A stretch of 20,287 nucleotides of DNA from Deltaproteobacteria bacterium (lineage in GTDB: Bacteria; Desulfobacterota_B; Binatia; UBA9968). The position numbers were made by a program, and so were the translations under genes. The DNA lies in contig JACPSF010000127.1 in the NCBI GenBank assembly GCA_016193385.1, positions 1 through 20,287 of the forward strand, written 5' to 3'. The notes beneath the pieces were generated by a model. It had not been told where the DNA came from. It searched no databases and saw only the letters and a list, made by a program, of their open reading frames with translations. Shown in pieces: positions 8,381-15,832 of this stretch (positions are counted from its first letter, which is position 1; each line of letters starts with the position of its first letter).

Positions 8381-9358
8381 ATGAAGGCCATCCGCATCCA
8401 CCAATTCGGTCCAACAGAAGACGTTCTGCAATACGAGGAGGTGCCAATTCCGACGCCAGGCGCGCAGGAACTGCTTGTCAAAGTGGAGGCTGCGTCCCTG
8501 AACCGAGCGGACCTGACCCTGCGGCGAGGAGGCTACCGCGTCAAGCCTGAAGATCTGCCTCTCACCCCGGGCAGAGAGTTCGCGGGGACTGTGGCTTCGG
8601 TCGGATCCGAGGTCAGGGAATTTCGGGTCGGCCAGCGTGTCGTATCACAGCCCGCGCTGGGCGGCTATGCCGAATACGCCATCGCCAAACCGGCACATAC
8701 GCGCCCGCTTCCTGAGGGCATGGATTCGGTGAATGCCGCCGCTATGCCGACGGTTTTTTTAACCGCCTGGTTCGCCTTGCACGAGGATGGGCAAATCAAA
8801 CCAGGCGAGCACGTGCTCATTCAAGCGGGCGCGAGTGGAGTGGGCACGGCGGCTGTTCAGATCGCGAAGCATGTCGGGGCGCGTGTCATAACCACGGCGG
8901 GGACCGAAGAAAAGTGCCGCCGGCTTCGCGCTTTGGGAGCTGACGAAGCCATTGACTATACTGCGAAAGATTTTAAAGCCGAGGTGCTGCGGCTCACCTC
9001 CGGCCGGGGAGTGGATGTAGTGCTGGAAATCGTCGGGGGAGAGATCTACCAAAAGAGCCTGGAGGTCTTGGCTCCCGGCGGTCGTCTGGTCGCGATCGGA
9101 GGCCCCGCGGGCGCCGTTCCCGACGCGCCCCCGCCCTTAAAAGAGGGCCGAAGGGCAACCCGGTTTTCCATCACCAACTACCTGGCTTCACATCCTGATA
9201 AGTTTAGCCAGCTCGATCCTTTTCTCGCGCTCGTTCAAGAGAAGAAATTCAAAGTCGTCATCGATCGCACGTTTCCTCTCAAAGAGGCCCGGGCCGCCCA
9301 GCGCTACTTGGAAGGGCGGGAACATTTCGGCAAAATCGTTCTGACCATGACGAGATAG
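8381..9358 (+). CDS. MDR-family NAD(P)H:quinone oxidoreductase-like enzyme
   Basis: A 325-residue medium-chain dehydrogenase/reductase. It has an N-terminal GroES-like domain (MKAIRIHQFGPTEDVLQYEE, AASLNRADLTLRRGGY, PGREFAGTVASVG) and a Rossmann domain with the nucleotide motif AGASGVGTAAVQIAKHVGA (149 on), where the small residues favour NADPH. Further on are GADEAIDYT and GRGVDVVLEIVGG. The Cys and His ligands of zinc alcohol dehydrogenases are absent, which fits the quinone-oxidoreductase branch (one-electron quinone or enone reduction). It follows the binding-protein gene by 36 bases with its own GGAGGG site six bases from the ATG, so the two are probably co-transcribed. The physiological substrate is unknown. 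Confidence 0.92.
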   Translation: MKAIRIHQFGPTEDVLQYEEVPIPTPGAQELLVKVEAASLNRADLTLRRGGYRVKPEDLPLTPGREFAGTVASVGSEVREFRVGQRVVSQPALGGYAEYAIAKPAHTRPLPEGMDSVNAAAMPTVFLTAWFALHEDGQIKPGEHVLIQAGASGVGTAAVQIAKHVGARVITTAGTEEKCRRLRALGADEAIDYTAKDFKAEVLRLTSGRGVDVVLEIVGGEIYQKSLEVLAPGGRLVAIGGPAGAVPDAPPPLKEGRRATRFSITNYLASHPDKFSQLDPFLALVQEKKFKVVIDRTFPLKEARAAQRYLEGREHFGKIVLTMTR

Positions 9359-9696
9359 GAGAGAAAAGCCTCCTCTCTTTCGGCGAGTCCCAGATGCCGC
9401 TCTTTGGGTCGAATGGGGCGGCTTGTCCGGATTACCATCACGTATTCTCCAGCATCACAGAATTGTCCGCGCTGTGGCTGAATTTGTCCCTCCGATGCCG
9501 CGATTTATCATCAACGATTAGTGCCTCCGATCTCCGTGATCTACCGTATGTAGCCCCTCTGCCCGTTTGTTCAATATTTTCAGCCGGTTCAACTTTCCAC
9601 CGTGGGGCTTAGCGACCCGACCAAACCCAACATGCCCGGTTTTTCTCAATGGCACACCAATTGCGATTTACCCAAGAACTTGGGGGTTTCCTCTCA
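9359..9696. other. Gene-poor spacer before the hybrid kinase
   Basis: No convincing gene, tRNA or terminator was found in these ~340 bases. Two copies of CCTCCGAT (9489-9496 and 9524-9531) sit 35 bases apart and each is followed by a similar CCG.GAT stretch, giving a degenerate direct repeat. The region probably holds the promoter of the downstream kinase, but no matched -35/-10 pair was recognised. Confidence 0.4.
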
Positions 9697-10815
9697 ATGG
9701 GCAAGAAGGCCAACATTCTCGTCGTCGACGATGAGCCGGGACCGAGGGAGTCTCTCAAGATGATCCTGAAACCCCATTACAACGTCTATGCGGTCGAGAA
9801 AGGGGAAGATGCGACCGAGATTCTCCGCCAAGTCCCCATCGATGTGGTTACCGTGGATCTCAAAATGCCCGGGCTACACGGCACCAAGGTCCTGGAGAAG
9901 GTCAAGCAGCACGACCCCGACATCGAAGCCATCATCATCACCGGTTACGGCTCCATGGACTCCGCCATTGATGGACTGAGGTTGGGTGCCTTCGACTACG
10001 TTTCGAAACCCTTTGATGTGGCACAGATCCTGGCTTTGATTCGCCGCGCGCTCGAACGTCGCAAAGCGAAACTACAACTCAAAGACCTGGGCAAGACGGA
10101 GCGGATGCGCGCGCAAAAAGCCGAGCAGGCCAACCGGCTCAAACGCCAGCTCGTCTCCGCGCTGGCCCATGACATCAAAAACCCCCTGGGACTCATTACG
10201 GGATACGCGGAGCTTGTGCTCGAGCGGTTAAAGAACATGCCAGAGGCCAACGAGGATGTCCAATTTCTTGGCCTGATTCAAACCGGGGCGCAGCGAATCA
10301 CTAAGCTAGTGGGCGGATTCTTGGACACCGCCAGGCTGGAGGCGGGATACAGTGTCGTCCGGACTCCGGTGAACCTCAATCAACTCATTCGCGAGGTCAC
10401 ACAACAGCAGATCTTGGCTCTGCAAATGAAGCACCTCGATCTGTCCCTCAGCCTCGACGACCGCGTGCCCGATATCTTGGGGGATGAGGCTCAGATCGGC
10501 CGAGTGCTATGGAACCTTGTCGACAACGCGGTCAAGTTCACCCCGTCGGGCGGCAAGATCAGCGTGACCTCTGGGACGGACCGGGACGAAGTCTTAGTCG
10601 AAGTCAAAGACACGGGAATCGGAATCCCGCAGGAGGAGCTGCCCCACCTTTTTTCGGAGTTCGGCCGCCTTCGAGGATCCCGCAGGATCGAGGGCACAGG
10701 CCTAGGGCTCTTTATCGTAAAGACAATCGTTGAAGCGCACGGAGGGAAAGTGAGCGCGACAAGCAAGGAAGGCGAAGGGACAACCTTCACCCTCCGATTC
10801 TCCCCAACGCGTTGA
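9697..10815 (+). CDS. Soluble hybrid response regulator / histidine kinase (REC-HisKA-HATPase)
   Basis: The 372-residue protein places a receiver domain first: acidic pair D11-D12, phospho-acceptor Asp54 in VTVDLKMPG, Thr82 in ITGYGS and Lys104 in VSKPFD. A coiled-coil-like linker (about 110-150) leads to the HisKA H-box SALAHDIKNPLG with His158. The ATPase domain carries the N box NLVDNAVKFTP, G1 DTGIGIP, F-box FSEFGRL and G2 GTGLGLFIVKTIVEAHGG. No membrane segment is present, so it is cytosolic and must receive its signal through the receiver, that is from another kinase. No partner regulator is adjacent. The ATG at 9697 (GGGGG ten bases upstream, protein starting MGKKANILVVDDE) is preferred to an ATG at 9649 that would add 16 residues. 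Confidence 0.93.
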   Translation: MGKKANILVVDDEPGPRESLKMILKPHYNVYAVEKGEDATEILRQVPIDVVTVDLKMPGLHGTKVLEKVKQHDPDIEAIIITGYGSMDSAIDGLRLGAFDYVSKPFDVAQILALIRRALERRKAKLQLKDLGKTERMRAQKAEQANRLKRQLVSALAHDIKNPLGLITGYAELVLERLKNMPEANEDVQFLGLIQTGAQRITKLVGGFLDTARLEAGYSVVRTPVNLNQLIREVTQQQILALQMKHLDLSLSLDDRVPDILGDEAQIGRVLWNLVDNAVKFTPSGGKISVTSGTDRDEVLVEVKDTGIGIPQEELPHLFSEFGRLRGSRRIEGTGLGLFIVKTIVEAHGGKVSATSKEGEGTTFTLRFSPTR

Positions 10816-10843
10816 GACCGGACATCCTCCGCCTCGCCGCGCA

Positions 10844-12310
10844 TTACCCTGCGTTCCCAGGCCGATCCGAATCCGCCAACAAGCCGACAAATTCCACGAC
10901 GGGGGTCTTCTCCAATCGCTCCCGGGCTAAGCAAAGATCCAGGATCACGTCGCCACGCTGCGGCGGAAAGCGGGTAGCCAGGTTCGCGGCGAATTTGTGG
11001 ATGAGCAGGGGGATTCCTTCGGCGCGCCTACGGGGGTGGCCCAGAGGGTATTCGACCGCAATTTTCTCGGAGGCGGAGCCGTCTCGGAATCGGATCTGGA
11101 GCGCGTTGGCGATCGAGCGCTTTTCCGGATCCAGGTAGTCTTGGCTGTACCGGGGATCCTCGACGACCACCATTTTTGCCCGCAGGTCGTCGATGCGGGG
11201 GTCAGCCGCAACGGTATCGCCGTAGTGCTCGGCCGTCAATGCGCCGAAGAGCAGACCCACGGCGACCATATACTGAAGGCAATGGTCCCGGTCTGCGGGG
11301 TTATAGAGCGGCCCGGTCTTGTCGATAATGCGCATGGCGGATTCGTTGGTGCTAATCGTTATCTGTTCCACCTGATCGAGACGTCCCTGGATCTCCTGAT
11401 GCAATTTGAAGGCGCACTCGACCGCGGTCTGAGCGTGAAACTCGGCCGGAAACGCGATCTTGAAGAGCACGTTCTCCATGACATAGGAGCCGAAGGGTCG
11501 GGGGAGAGAAATCGATTTTCCCCGAAGCAGGACGTCGTGAAAGCCCCAGGTCGAGGCCGACAAGGCCGAAGGATATCCCATCTCCCCTTTCACCGCCAAG
11601 AGCGCCAGGCTCACCCCGCGGCTCGTCGCATCCCCGGCGGCCCACGATTTGCGCGAGCCGGTGTTGGGAGCGTGGCGATAGAGGCGCAAGCTGCCGCCGT
11701 CGACCCAGGCATTGGAAACCGCATTGATGATCTGCTCCTGGCTCCCGCCCAGGAGCGCCGTGGCCACCGCCGCCGTCGCCACCCTGACGAGCAGCACATG
11801 GTCGAGACCGACACGATTGAAGCTGTTCTCAAGCGAGAGCACGCCTTGAATCTCATGCGCCTTGATCATCGCCGCCAGCACATCCCGCACCGTCAACGGG
11901 GACCCGCCGCCTGCCGTTGCGCTGCGGCTGACGTAATCGGCCACGGCCAGGATCCCGCCCAGATTGTCGGACGGATGCCCCCACTCGGCTGCGAGCCAGG
12001 TGTCGTTAAAGTCCAGCCAACGGACCATGCAGCCGATATTGAATGCGGCCTGGACTGGATCCAACTCCCACCTGGTTCCCGGCACGCGGGCTCCCCCGGG
12101 CAGCCCCGCGCCGGGAACCACCGGCCCGAGCAGCCTGGCGCAATCGGGATAGCCGAGGGCAAGCAGGCCGCAACCCAGAGTATCCATCAAACAGTAGCGC
12201 GCCGTGTCATAGGCCCTATCGCTTTCGACGACGTAGTCGGCAACGTAAACGGCGATGTCTTTCAGCAACGGATCGGGTGGAGGGCGAATGTTGGAGAACC
12301 GTGGGCCCAT
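10844..12310 (-). CDS. prpD: 2-methylcitrate dehydratase PrpD (MmgE/PrpD family)
   Basis: PrpD dehydrates 2-methylcitrate to 2-methyl-cis-aconitate in the propionyl-CoA methylcitrate cycle, using no Fe-S cluster. The 488-residue product is close to the length of enterobacterial PrpD. It keeps the most diagnostic blocks: [130 protein letters not shown] and [10 protein letters not shown]. These distinguish it from the wider, functionally vague MmgE group. It starts nine bases after the prpC stop, so the two form an operon; the start has no evident Shine-Dalgarno and is likely translationally coupled. It is convergent with the hybrid kinase, 28 bases apart. prpB and acnD/prpF are not in the window. 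Confidence 0.95.
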   Translation of the reverse strand: MGPRFSNIRPPPDPLLKDIAVYVADYVVESDRAYDTARYCLMDTLGCGLLALGYPDCARLLGPVVPGAGLPGGARVPGTRWELDPVQAAFNIGCMVRWLDFNDTWLAAEWGHPSDNLGGILAVADYVSRSATAGGGSPLTVRDVLAAMIKAHEIQGVLSLENSFNRVGLDHVLLVRVATAAVATALLGGSQEQIINAVSNAWVDGGSLRLYRHAPNTGSRKSWAAGDATSRGVSLALLAVKGEMGYPSALSASTWGFHDVLLRGKSISLPRPFGSYVMENVLFKIAFPAEFHAQTAVECAFKLHQEIQGRLDQVEQITISTNESAMRIIDKTGPLYNPADRDHCLQYMVAVGLLFGALTAEHYGDTVAADPRIDDLRAKMVVVEDPRYSQDYLDPEKRSIANALQIRFRDGSASEKIAVEYPLGHPRRRAEGIPLLIHKFAANLATRFPPQRGDVILDLCLARERLEKTPVVEFVGLLADSDRPGNAG

Positions 12311-12319
12311 CAGAAACGA

Positions 12320-13444
12320 TCAAGCGATGCGTCGAGAGACCGGCACAAATGGCCTGGGTTCGGGCCCGACGTATTCCGCCGTAGGACGGATCAACCGGTT
12401 ATCGCCGCGCTGCTCTATGATGTGGGCGGCCCAGCCGGTGATCCGCGATGCGACGAACAGGGGCGTAAACATCGAGGCCGGTATGCCGCAGAAATGGAAC
12501 GCTGTCGCGCTGTAAAAATCCAGATTGGGAAAGAGCTTTTTTTCCCGCCACATCACCTGCTCGATCCGCTCCGAGATCTGATAGAGGCGGGTGTCCCCGG
12601 CAGCCTCCGCGAGCCTCTTCGACCAACGCTTGATGATGGCGGAGCGCGGGTCGGAAATTCTATAGATGCGATGGCCGAAGCCCATGACTACCTTTTTGCG
12701 AGCCAAGAGGTCCAAAACTCCCTTCTCCGCCTCTTCAGGCGAAGCGAAGCGATCGATGAGTTCCATGGCGGCTTCATTAGCGCCACCGTGCAGGGGACCC
12801 TTCAGCGCCCCGATAGCACCCGTCACCGCCGAATAAGAATCCGGCAGGGTCGAGGTGATGGTCCGGGCGGTGAAAGTCGAGGCATTGAATTCATGTTCCG
12901 CATAGAGGATCAGGGCAACGTCCAGCGCACGCCGAGACAAGGTATCGGGCCTTTTCCCGTGCAAGAGGTGTAGGAAATGAGCCGCCGTGGTCTCGTCTTC
13001 CGTCGCCGTCTCAATGCGTTCGCTCCGGGTATGGAAGTGGTGCCAGTAAAGCAAGATCGAACTGAAACAGGCCATCAATCGACGCGCTATGGCAAACGCG
13101 TCGCGGTTCCCCTCCTCGGGCTCGAAGGTGCCCAGGGCCGAACAGCCCGTGCGCAAGACGTCCATCGGATGGGCATCTCCCGGTATCTGTTCAAGCATGA
13201 TTCTAAGCCCGCCGGGAAGCCCGCGCAGCCCTCGAAGCTCCTTTTGGCACTGGTCGAGCTCTAGCTGAGTCGGGAGGCGCCCATGAAGCAGGAGGTAGGC
13301 CACTTCTTCGAAGCCGGCCTGCTCGGCGAGATCCTCAATGGAGTAGCCACGGTAGGTCAGCCCCACTCCTTGCTTTCCGACTGTGGAGATGGCCGTGCGG
13401 CCGGCGACGACGCCGGCCAAACCGGCCGAATTTTCCTGGGCCAT
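12320..13444 (-). CDS. prpC: 2-methylcitrate synthase PrpC (citrate synthase family)
   Basis: PrpC condenses propionyl-CoA with oxaloacetate. The 374-residue product has the type II short citrate-synthase architecture without the N-terminal extension. PrpC-like signatures are AGVVAGRTAISTVGKQG, LTYRGYSIEDLAEQAGFEEV, HGRLPTQLEL and AHPMDVLRTGCSALG. Catalytic regions include PLHGGANEAAMELI, MGFGHRIYR and NLDFYSATAFHFCGIP (catalytic Asp), with Arg in IIEQRGDNRLIRP. The context with prpD decides for methylcitrate over citrate synthase; some side activity on acetyl-CoA is common. The start is taken at 13444 because AGGGGAG lies just upstream; an earlier ATG at 13462 would add six residues and swallow that site. 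It is divergent from the metallopeptidase gene, with a possible operator between them. Confidence 0.94.
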   Translation of the reverse strand: MAQENSAGLAGVVAGRTAISTVGKQGVGLTYRGYSIEDLAEQAGFEEVAYLLLHGRLPTQLELDQCQKELRGLRGLPGGLRIMLEQIPGDAHPMDVLRTGCSALGTFEPEEGNRDAFAIARRLMACFSSILLYWHHFHTRSERIETATEDETTAAHFLHLLHGKRPDTLSRRALDVALILYAEHEFNASTFTARTITSTLPDSYSAVTGAIGALKGPLHGGANEAAMELIDRFASPEEAEKGVLDLLARKKVVMGFGHRIYRISDPRSAIIKRWSKRLAEAAGDTRLYQISERIEQVMWREKKLFPNLDFYSATAFHFCGIPASMFTPLFVASRITGWAAHIIEQRGDNRLIRPTAEYVGPEPRPFVPVSRRIA

Positions 13445-13473
13445 TGTCTCTCCCCTTGTCACTCCGCATGTAG

Positions 13474-13488
13474 TTTGCGCCTAGCAAA
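13474..13488 (-). promoter_or_regulatory. Candidate operator of prpCD (TTTGC-N5-GCAAA)
   Basis: A perfect 5-bp inverted repeat TTTGC-GCCTA-GCAAA lies 30 bases upstream of the prpC ATG, with a further TTGCAA-like half site nearby on the minus strand. Regulators of propionate/propionyl-CoA genes of the RamB/PrpR/ScfR kind are known to bind TTTGCAAA-type sequences, so a related site is plausible. No regulator gene is present in the window. Confidence 0.35.
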
Positions 13489-13564
13489 GCGGCATTGCAA
13501 GATCCGTACGGCACCGCTGAATTCCGACGATCTCTCCTACCCCACGGCCTTCAGGAGCGGCGCG

Positions 13565-13594
13565 TTGGCCTGCAGGACGAACCTTTGGTAAAAT
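13565..13594 (+). promoter_or_regulatory. Promoter of the metallopeptidase/ATP-grasp operon, placed for a leaderless mRNA
   Basis: TTGGCC (13565-13570) and TAAAAT (13589-13594) are 18 bases apart, a fair sigma-70 match. Counting the last -10 base as -7 puts +1 at 13601, the A of the start codon. No Shine-Dalgarno sequence precedes that ATG, which agrees with leaderless initiation. Confidence 0.5.
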
Positions 13595-13600
13595 AGTGTT

Positions 13601-14653
13601 ATGGATCGCTCCGTGCCCCAGGACACCTCTAGAGGATCGTCGACCGGTCCGGTTTGCGAATGGGCGGAAAGCTCGGACGAACAACTGCTTCAGTTGCGGA
13701 TCTGCGATCTGAAGCTCAAGATCGCCGGGACGGAACTGGAGTCACGCATCGAGACCTTCGATCGGGAGCTCGAGGCCCAGGGAATCGCCTTTAAACCCGT
13801 CTACTACCTGGGGGATGACTGGTTTTGCCCCGAAGGCGCCTTAACCATCGCGATCCCTTTCTACCTAGCCCATCCGCGGCTGAAAAAGCTCGAGGAACGC
13901 ATGATGATGGAGGTGGAAGGAGGCATCGAGGCGTGGTGTCTCCGCCTTCTGCGCCACGAGATGGGTCACGTGCTCAACCACGCCTTTCTCTTGGAGAAGG
14001 ACCCGATATGGCAGAAGGTGTTCGGACCACCCTCTCTGGAATATTCAGAGAGTTTCCGCGCGCGACCTTACAGCAAGCTATTCGTGCGGCATCTGGACGG
14101 CTGGTATGCCCAGAGCCATCCCGAAGAGGACTTCGCCGAGACCTTCGCCATTTGGCTCACGCCCGGGCTGGATTGGAAAAAACAGTACCGCGGCTGGAAG
14201 GCGCTGGAGAAGCTAGAATTTGTCGACGAGCTGATGAAAAAGCTCGCCGGCAAACCGCCGCTCCAGCTCTCGAGGACCAAGATGAGCCAGGCCTCACGGC
14301 TTCAATCGCGGCTGGAGAGTTACTATAGAAGGCGACGCCGTCTGTACGCTCAGGATTTTCCCGATTTCTTCGACTCCGACCTTCGCCGTTTGTTCGGCGA
14401 ACCCAGCGCGGCCCCGTCCACGGAGAAAGCGGCGGCGTTTCTGAGACGCTCGCGCAAGCAGCTCTTGAACGCCGTCTCCCTCTGGACGGGGGAGCCGAAA
14501 TTCACGGTGAATCGCCTGTTGCGGGCGCTCATCGACCGCTGCGCGGAGCTAGAGCTCAGGCTGCGGACGGATGCTGCCGGGCTAGAAATCACAGCCTACC
14601 TGGCCGCCCTGGTCTCGCACTATCGGTTAACGGGGAAGTTTAAGAGAACGTGA
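13601..14653 (+). CDS. Putative zinc-binding metallopeptidase (HEMGH protein)
   Basis: A 350-residue protein of uncharacterised type. The zinc-peptidase motif HEMGH occupies 119-123 inside RLLRHEMGHVLNHAFLL. A downstream acidic block HPEEDFAETFAIWLTPG (173 on) can supply the third ligand, probably Glu180 or Glu176. The N-terminal half has FKPVYYLGDDWFCPEG and IAIPFYLAHPRL before the motif. The C-terminal third is rich in Arg/Lys and helical (YYRRRRRLYAQDFPDFFD). There is no signal peptide or membrane segment, so it should be cytosolic. It is followed after 30 bases by an ATP-grasp gene, almost certainly in one operon, so the pair probably handles one peptide-like substrate: one joins, the other trims or modifies. 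Peptidase activity is predicted only from the motif. Confidence 0.8.
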   Translation: MDRSVPQDTSRGSSTGPVCEWAESSDEQLLQLRICDLKLKIAGTELESRIETFDRELEAQGIAFKPVYYLGDDWFCPEGALTIAIPFYLAHPRLKKLEERMMMEVEGGIEAWCLRLLRHEMGHVLNHAFLLEKDPIWQKVFGPPSLEYSESFRARPYSKLFVRHLDGWYAQSHPEEDFAETFAIWLTPGLDWKKQYRGWKALEKLEFVDELMKKLAGKPPLQLSRTKMSQASRLQSRLESYYRRRRRLYAQDFPDFFDSDLRRLFGEPSAAPSTEKAAAFLRRSRKQLLNAVSLWTGEPKFTVNRLLRALIDRCAELELRLRTDAAGLEITAYLAALVSHYRLTGKFKRT

Positions 14654-14683
14654 CAGAGATAAACGGTATCGGTCGCTGAAGCC

Positions 14684-15700
14684 ATGAAGACGAGAAAAAA
14701 ACTTAGGGTCCTGGTGCTCGCTGACACAGCCGGAACCCCTCCAACTGACCAGGACTTCAGCCAGGAACTGAAAACCGCGGACTGGGAGACCGAGGCGCAT
14801 GTGCTCGAAGCCCTGAAGAACCTGGGCCACGAAGTGCGCATGGTGGGCGTCTATAGCGAACCCGGACCGATCCTTGACGAAGTCAAAAACTACCCTCCCG
14901 ACGTGGTCTTCAATCTCACGGAACATTTCAATGACCACTCGGCCTACGATCGAAATGTGGCCAGCCTGCTCGAGATGCTGGACCTCCGGTACACCGGCAC
15001 GGGCCCAACCGGACTCACCCTTTGCAAGAACAAAGGGATGGCAAAAGAGATTCTCGCCTACCACCGTATCCGCTTTCCGGACTTCGCCATCTTCCCTCCG
15101 GGCTCCGCGATTCGGAGGCCCAAGCGGCTTTCCTTCCCGCTTTTCATCAAGCCTCTCAAAGAGGAGGCCTCCTATGGGATCTCTCAGGACTCATTCAGTG
15201 AGAATGACCAGGCCTTCGAGGAACGGGTCAAGTTCATTCATGAACGGATGAATCAGGAGGCGCTGGTTGAAGAATACATCGACGGACGGGAGCTCTATGT
15301 CAGCATCCTCGGAAACAAGCGGCTGCAGGTTTTCCCGCTCCGCGAGGTGATCTTCTCCCAAGTCCCCGAGGGCCGCCCGCGCTTTTCCACCTTTAAAGCC
15401 AAGTGGGATGAGAGCTACCGCAAGCGCTGGGGGATCGAGAACATCTTCGCCCGGCCGCTCCCCAACGGGATGGCCGAACGGATCGCGGAGATTTGCAAAA
15501 GAGTCTACCGGGTCCTCAGGATCCGGGGCTACGGCCGGATCGACCTGAGGGTCACGCCCGACGGCGGCATCGTCGTGCTGGAAGCCAACCCCAACCCTAA
15601 CCTTGCCCGTGATGACGAATTCGCTCAGTCGGCCATGAAGGCGGGGCTCACCTACGAAAGGCTGATTCAGCGGGTCGTGGGCCTGGCCCTGATGCCCTAA
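14684..15700 (+). CDS. ATP-grasp ligase related to D-alanine-D-alanine ligase
   Basis: A 338-residue ATP-grasp protein. Visible: N-terminal Rossmann-like part (RVLVLADTAG), VVFNLTEHFNDHSAYDRNVA, LLEMLDLRYTGTGPTGLTLC with a following Lys, nucleotide-binding FPLFIKPLKEEASYGIS (Lys156), hinge ALVEEYIDGRELYVSI, and the metal-binding end GYGRIDLRV...LEANPNPNLARDDEF with Asp287, Glu300 and Asn302. The usual Ddl motif around HG..GEDG is replaced by NLTEHFNDHSAYDRN, so D-Ala-D-Ala synthesis is unlikely to be its job; carboxylate-amine ligation of another amino acid or peptide is expected. It is co-transcribed with the HEMGH protein upstream. No peptidoglycan gene is nearby. General fold is certain; substrate unknown. 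Confidence 0.82.
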   Translation: MKTRKKLRVLVLADTAGTPPTDQDFSQELKTADWETEAHVLEALKNLGHEVRMVGVYSEPGPILDEVKNYPPDVVFNLTEHFNDHSAYDRNVASLLEMLDLRYTGTGPTGLTLCKNKGMAKEILAYHRIRFPDFAIFPPGSAIRRPKRLSFPLFIKPLKEEASYGISQDSFSENDQAFEERVKFIHERMNQEALVEEYIDGRELYVSILGNKRLQVFPLREVIFSQVPEGRPRFSTFKAKWDESYRKRWGIENIFARPLPNGMAERIAEICKRVYRVLRIRGYGRIDLRVTPDGGIVVLEANPNPNLARDDEFAQSAMKAGLTYERLIQRVVGLALMP

Positions 15701-15773
15701 CCGAGGGCAATCCTGTCAAAGTCCACCGAAATTGGCCGATCGCACTTGCTCGTATTTTCGTCAACGGTTCGCC

Positions 15774-15785
15774 AGCTTGCAAGCT
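15774..15785. promoter_or_regulatory. Palindrome AGCTTGCAAGCT overlapping the -35 box
   Basis: This perfect 12-bp palindrome contains the TTGCAA used as -35 element of the TPP-enzyme promoter (15777-15782). A protein bound here would cover the -35 box, so it is a candidate operator. No regulator gene lies next to it. Confidence 0.4.
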
Positions 15786-15805
15786 CGATCGAAGCCGGAT
15801 AATAT
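15777..15805 (+). promoter_or_regulatory. Promoter of the TPP-enzyme/SDR operon
   Basis: TTGCAA (15777-15782) and TAATAT (15800-15805) are exactly 17 bases apart. The expected start near 15812 leaves a leader of about 20 bases containing the very strong ribosome site GGGAGGAG (15821-15828), four bases before the ATG. Confidence 0.65.
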
Positions 15806-15817
15806 CGGCCAGCCGAT
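15804..15817. promoter_or_regulatory. Inverted repeat ATCGGC-CA-GCCGAT at the transcription start
   Basis: A perfect 6-2-6 inverted repeat begins in the last two bases of the -10 box and covers the predicted +1, the usual place for a repressor site. A further half-site-like GGCCGAT lies upstream around 15734-15740. It could instead form a small hairpin at the mRNA 5' end. Confidence 0.4.
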
Positions 15818-15832
15818 CACGGGAGGAGAACA

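Noticed and set aside
9394..9612. 72-codon plus-strand frame in the spacer before the hybrid kinase
   Set aside because: No good ribosome binding site, no recognisable motif and low-complexity Ser/Leu composition; more likely a chance frame.
10997..12973. A 658-codon open frame on the plus strand, antisense across prpD and prpC
   Set aside because: It lies entirely opposite two strongly recognised genes. Its product is rich in Arg, His, Gly and Pro with no family motif, and it spans the junction of the two genes, all typical of a shadow frame in GC-rich DNA.
13481..13684. 67-codon minus-strand frame overlapping the metallopeptidase start
   Set aside because: No ribosome site or motif, and it overlaps both the prpC upstream region and the well-supported divergent gene.
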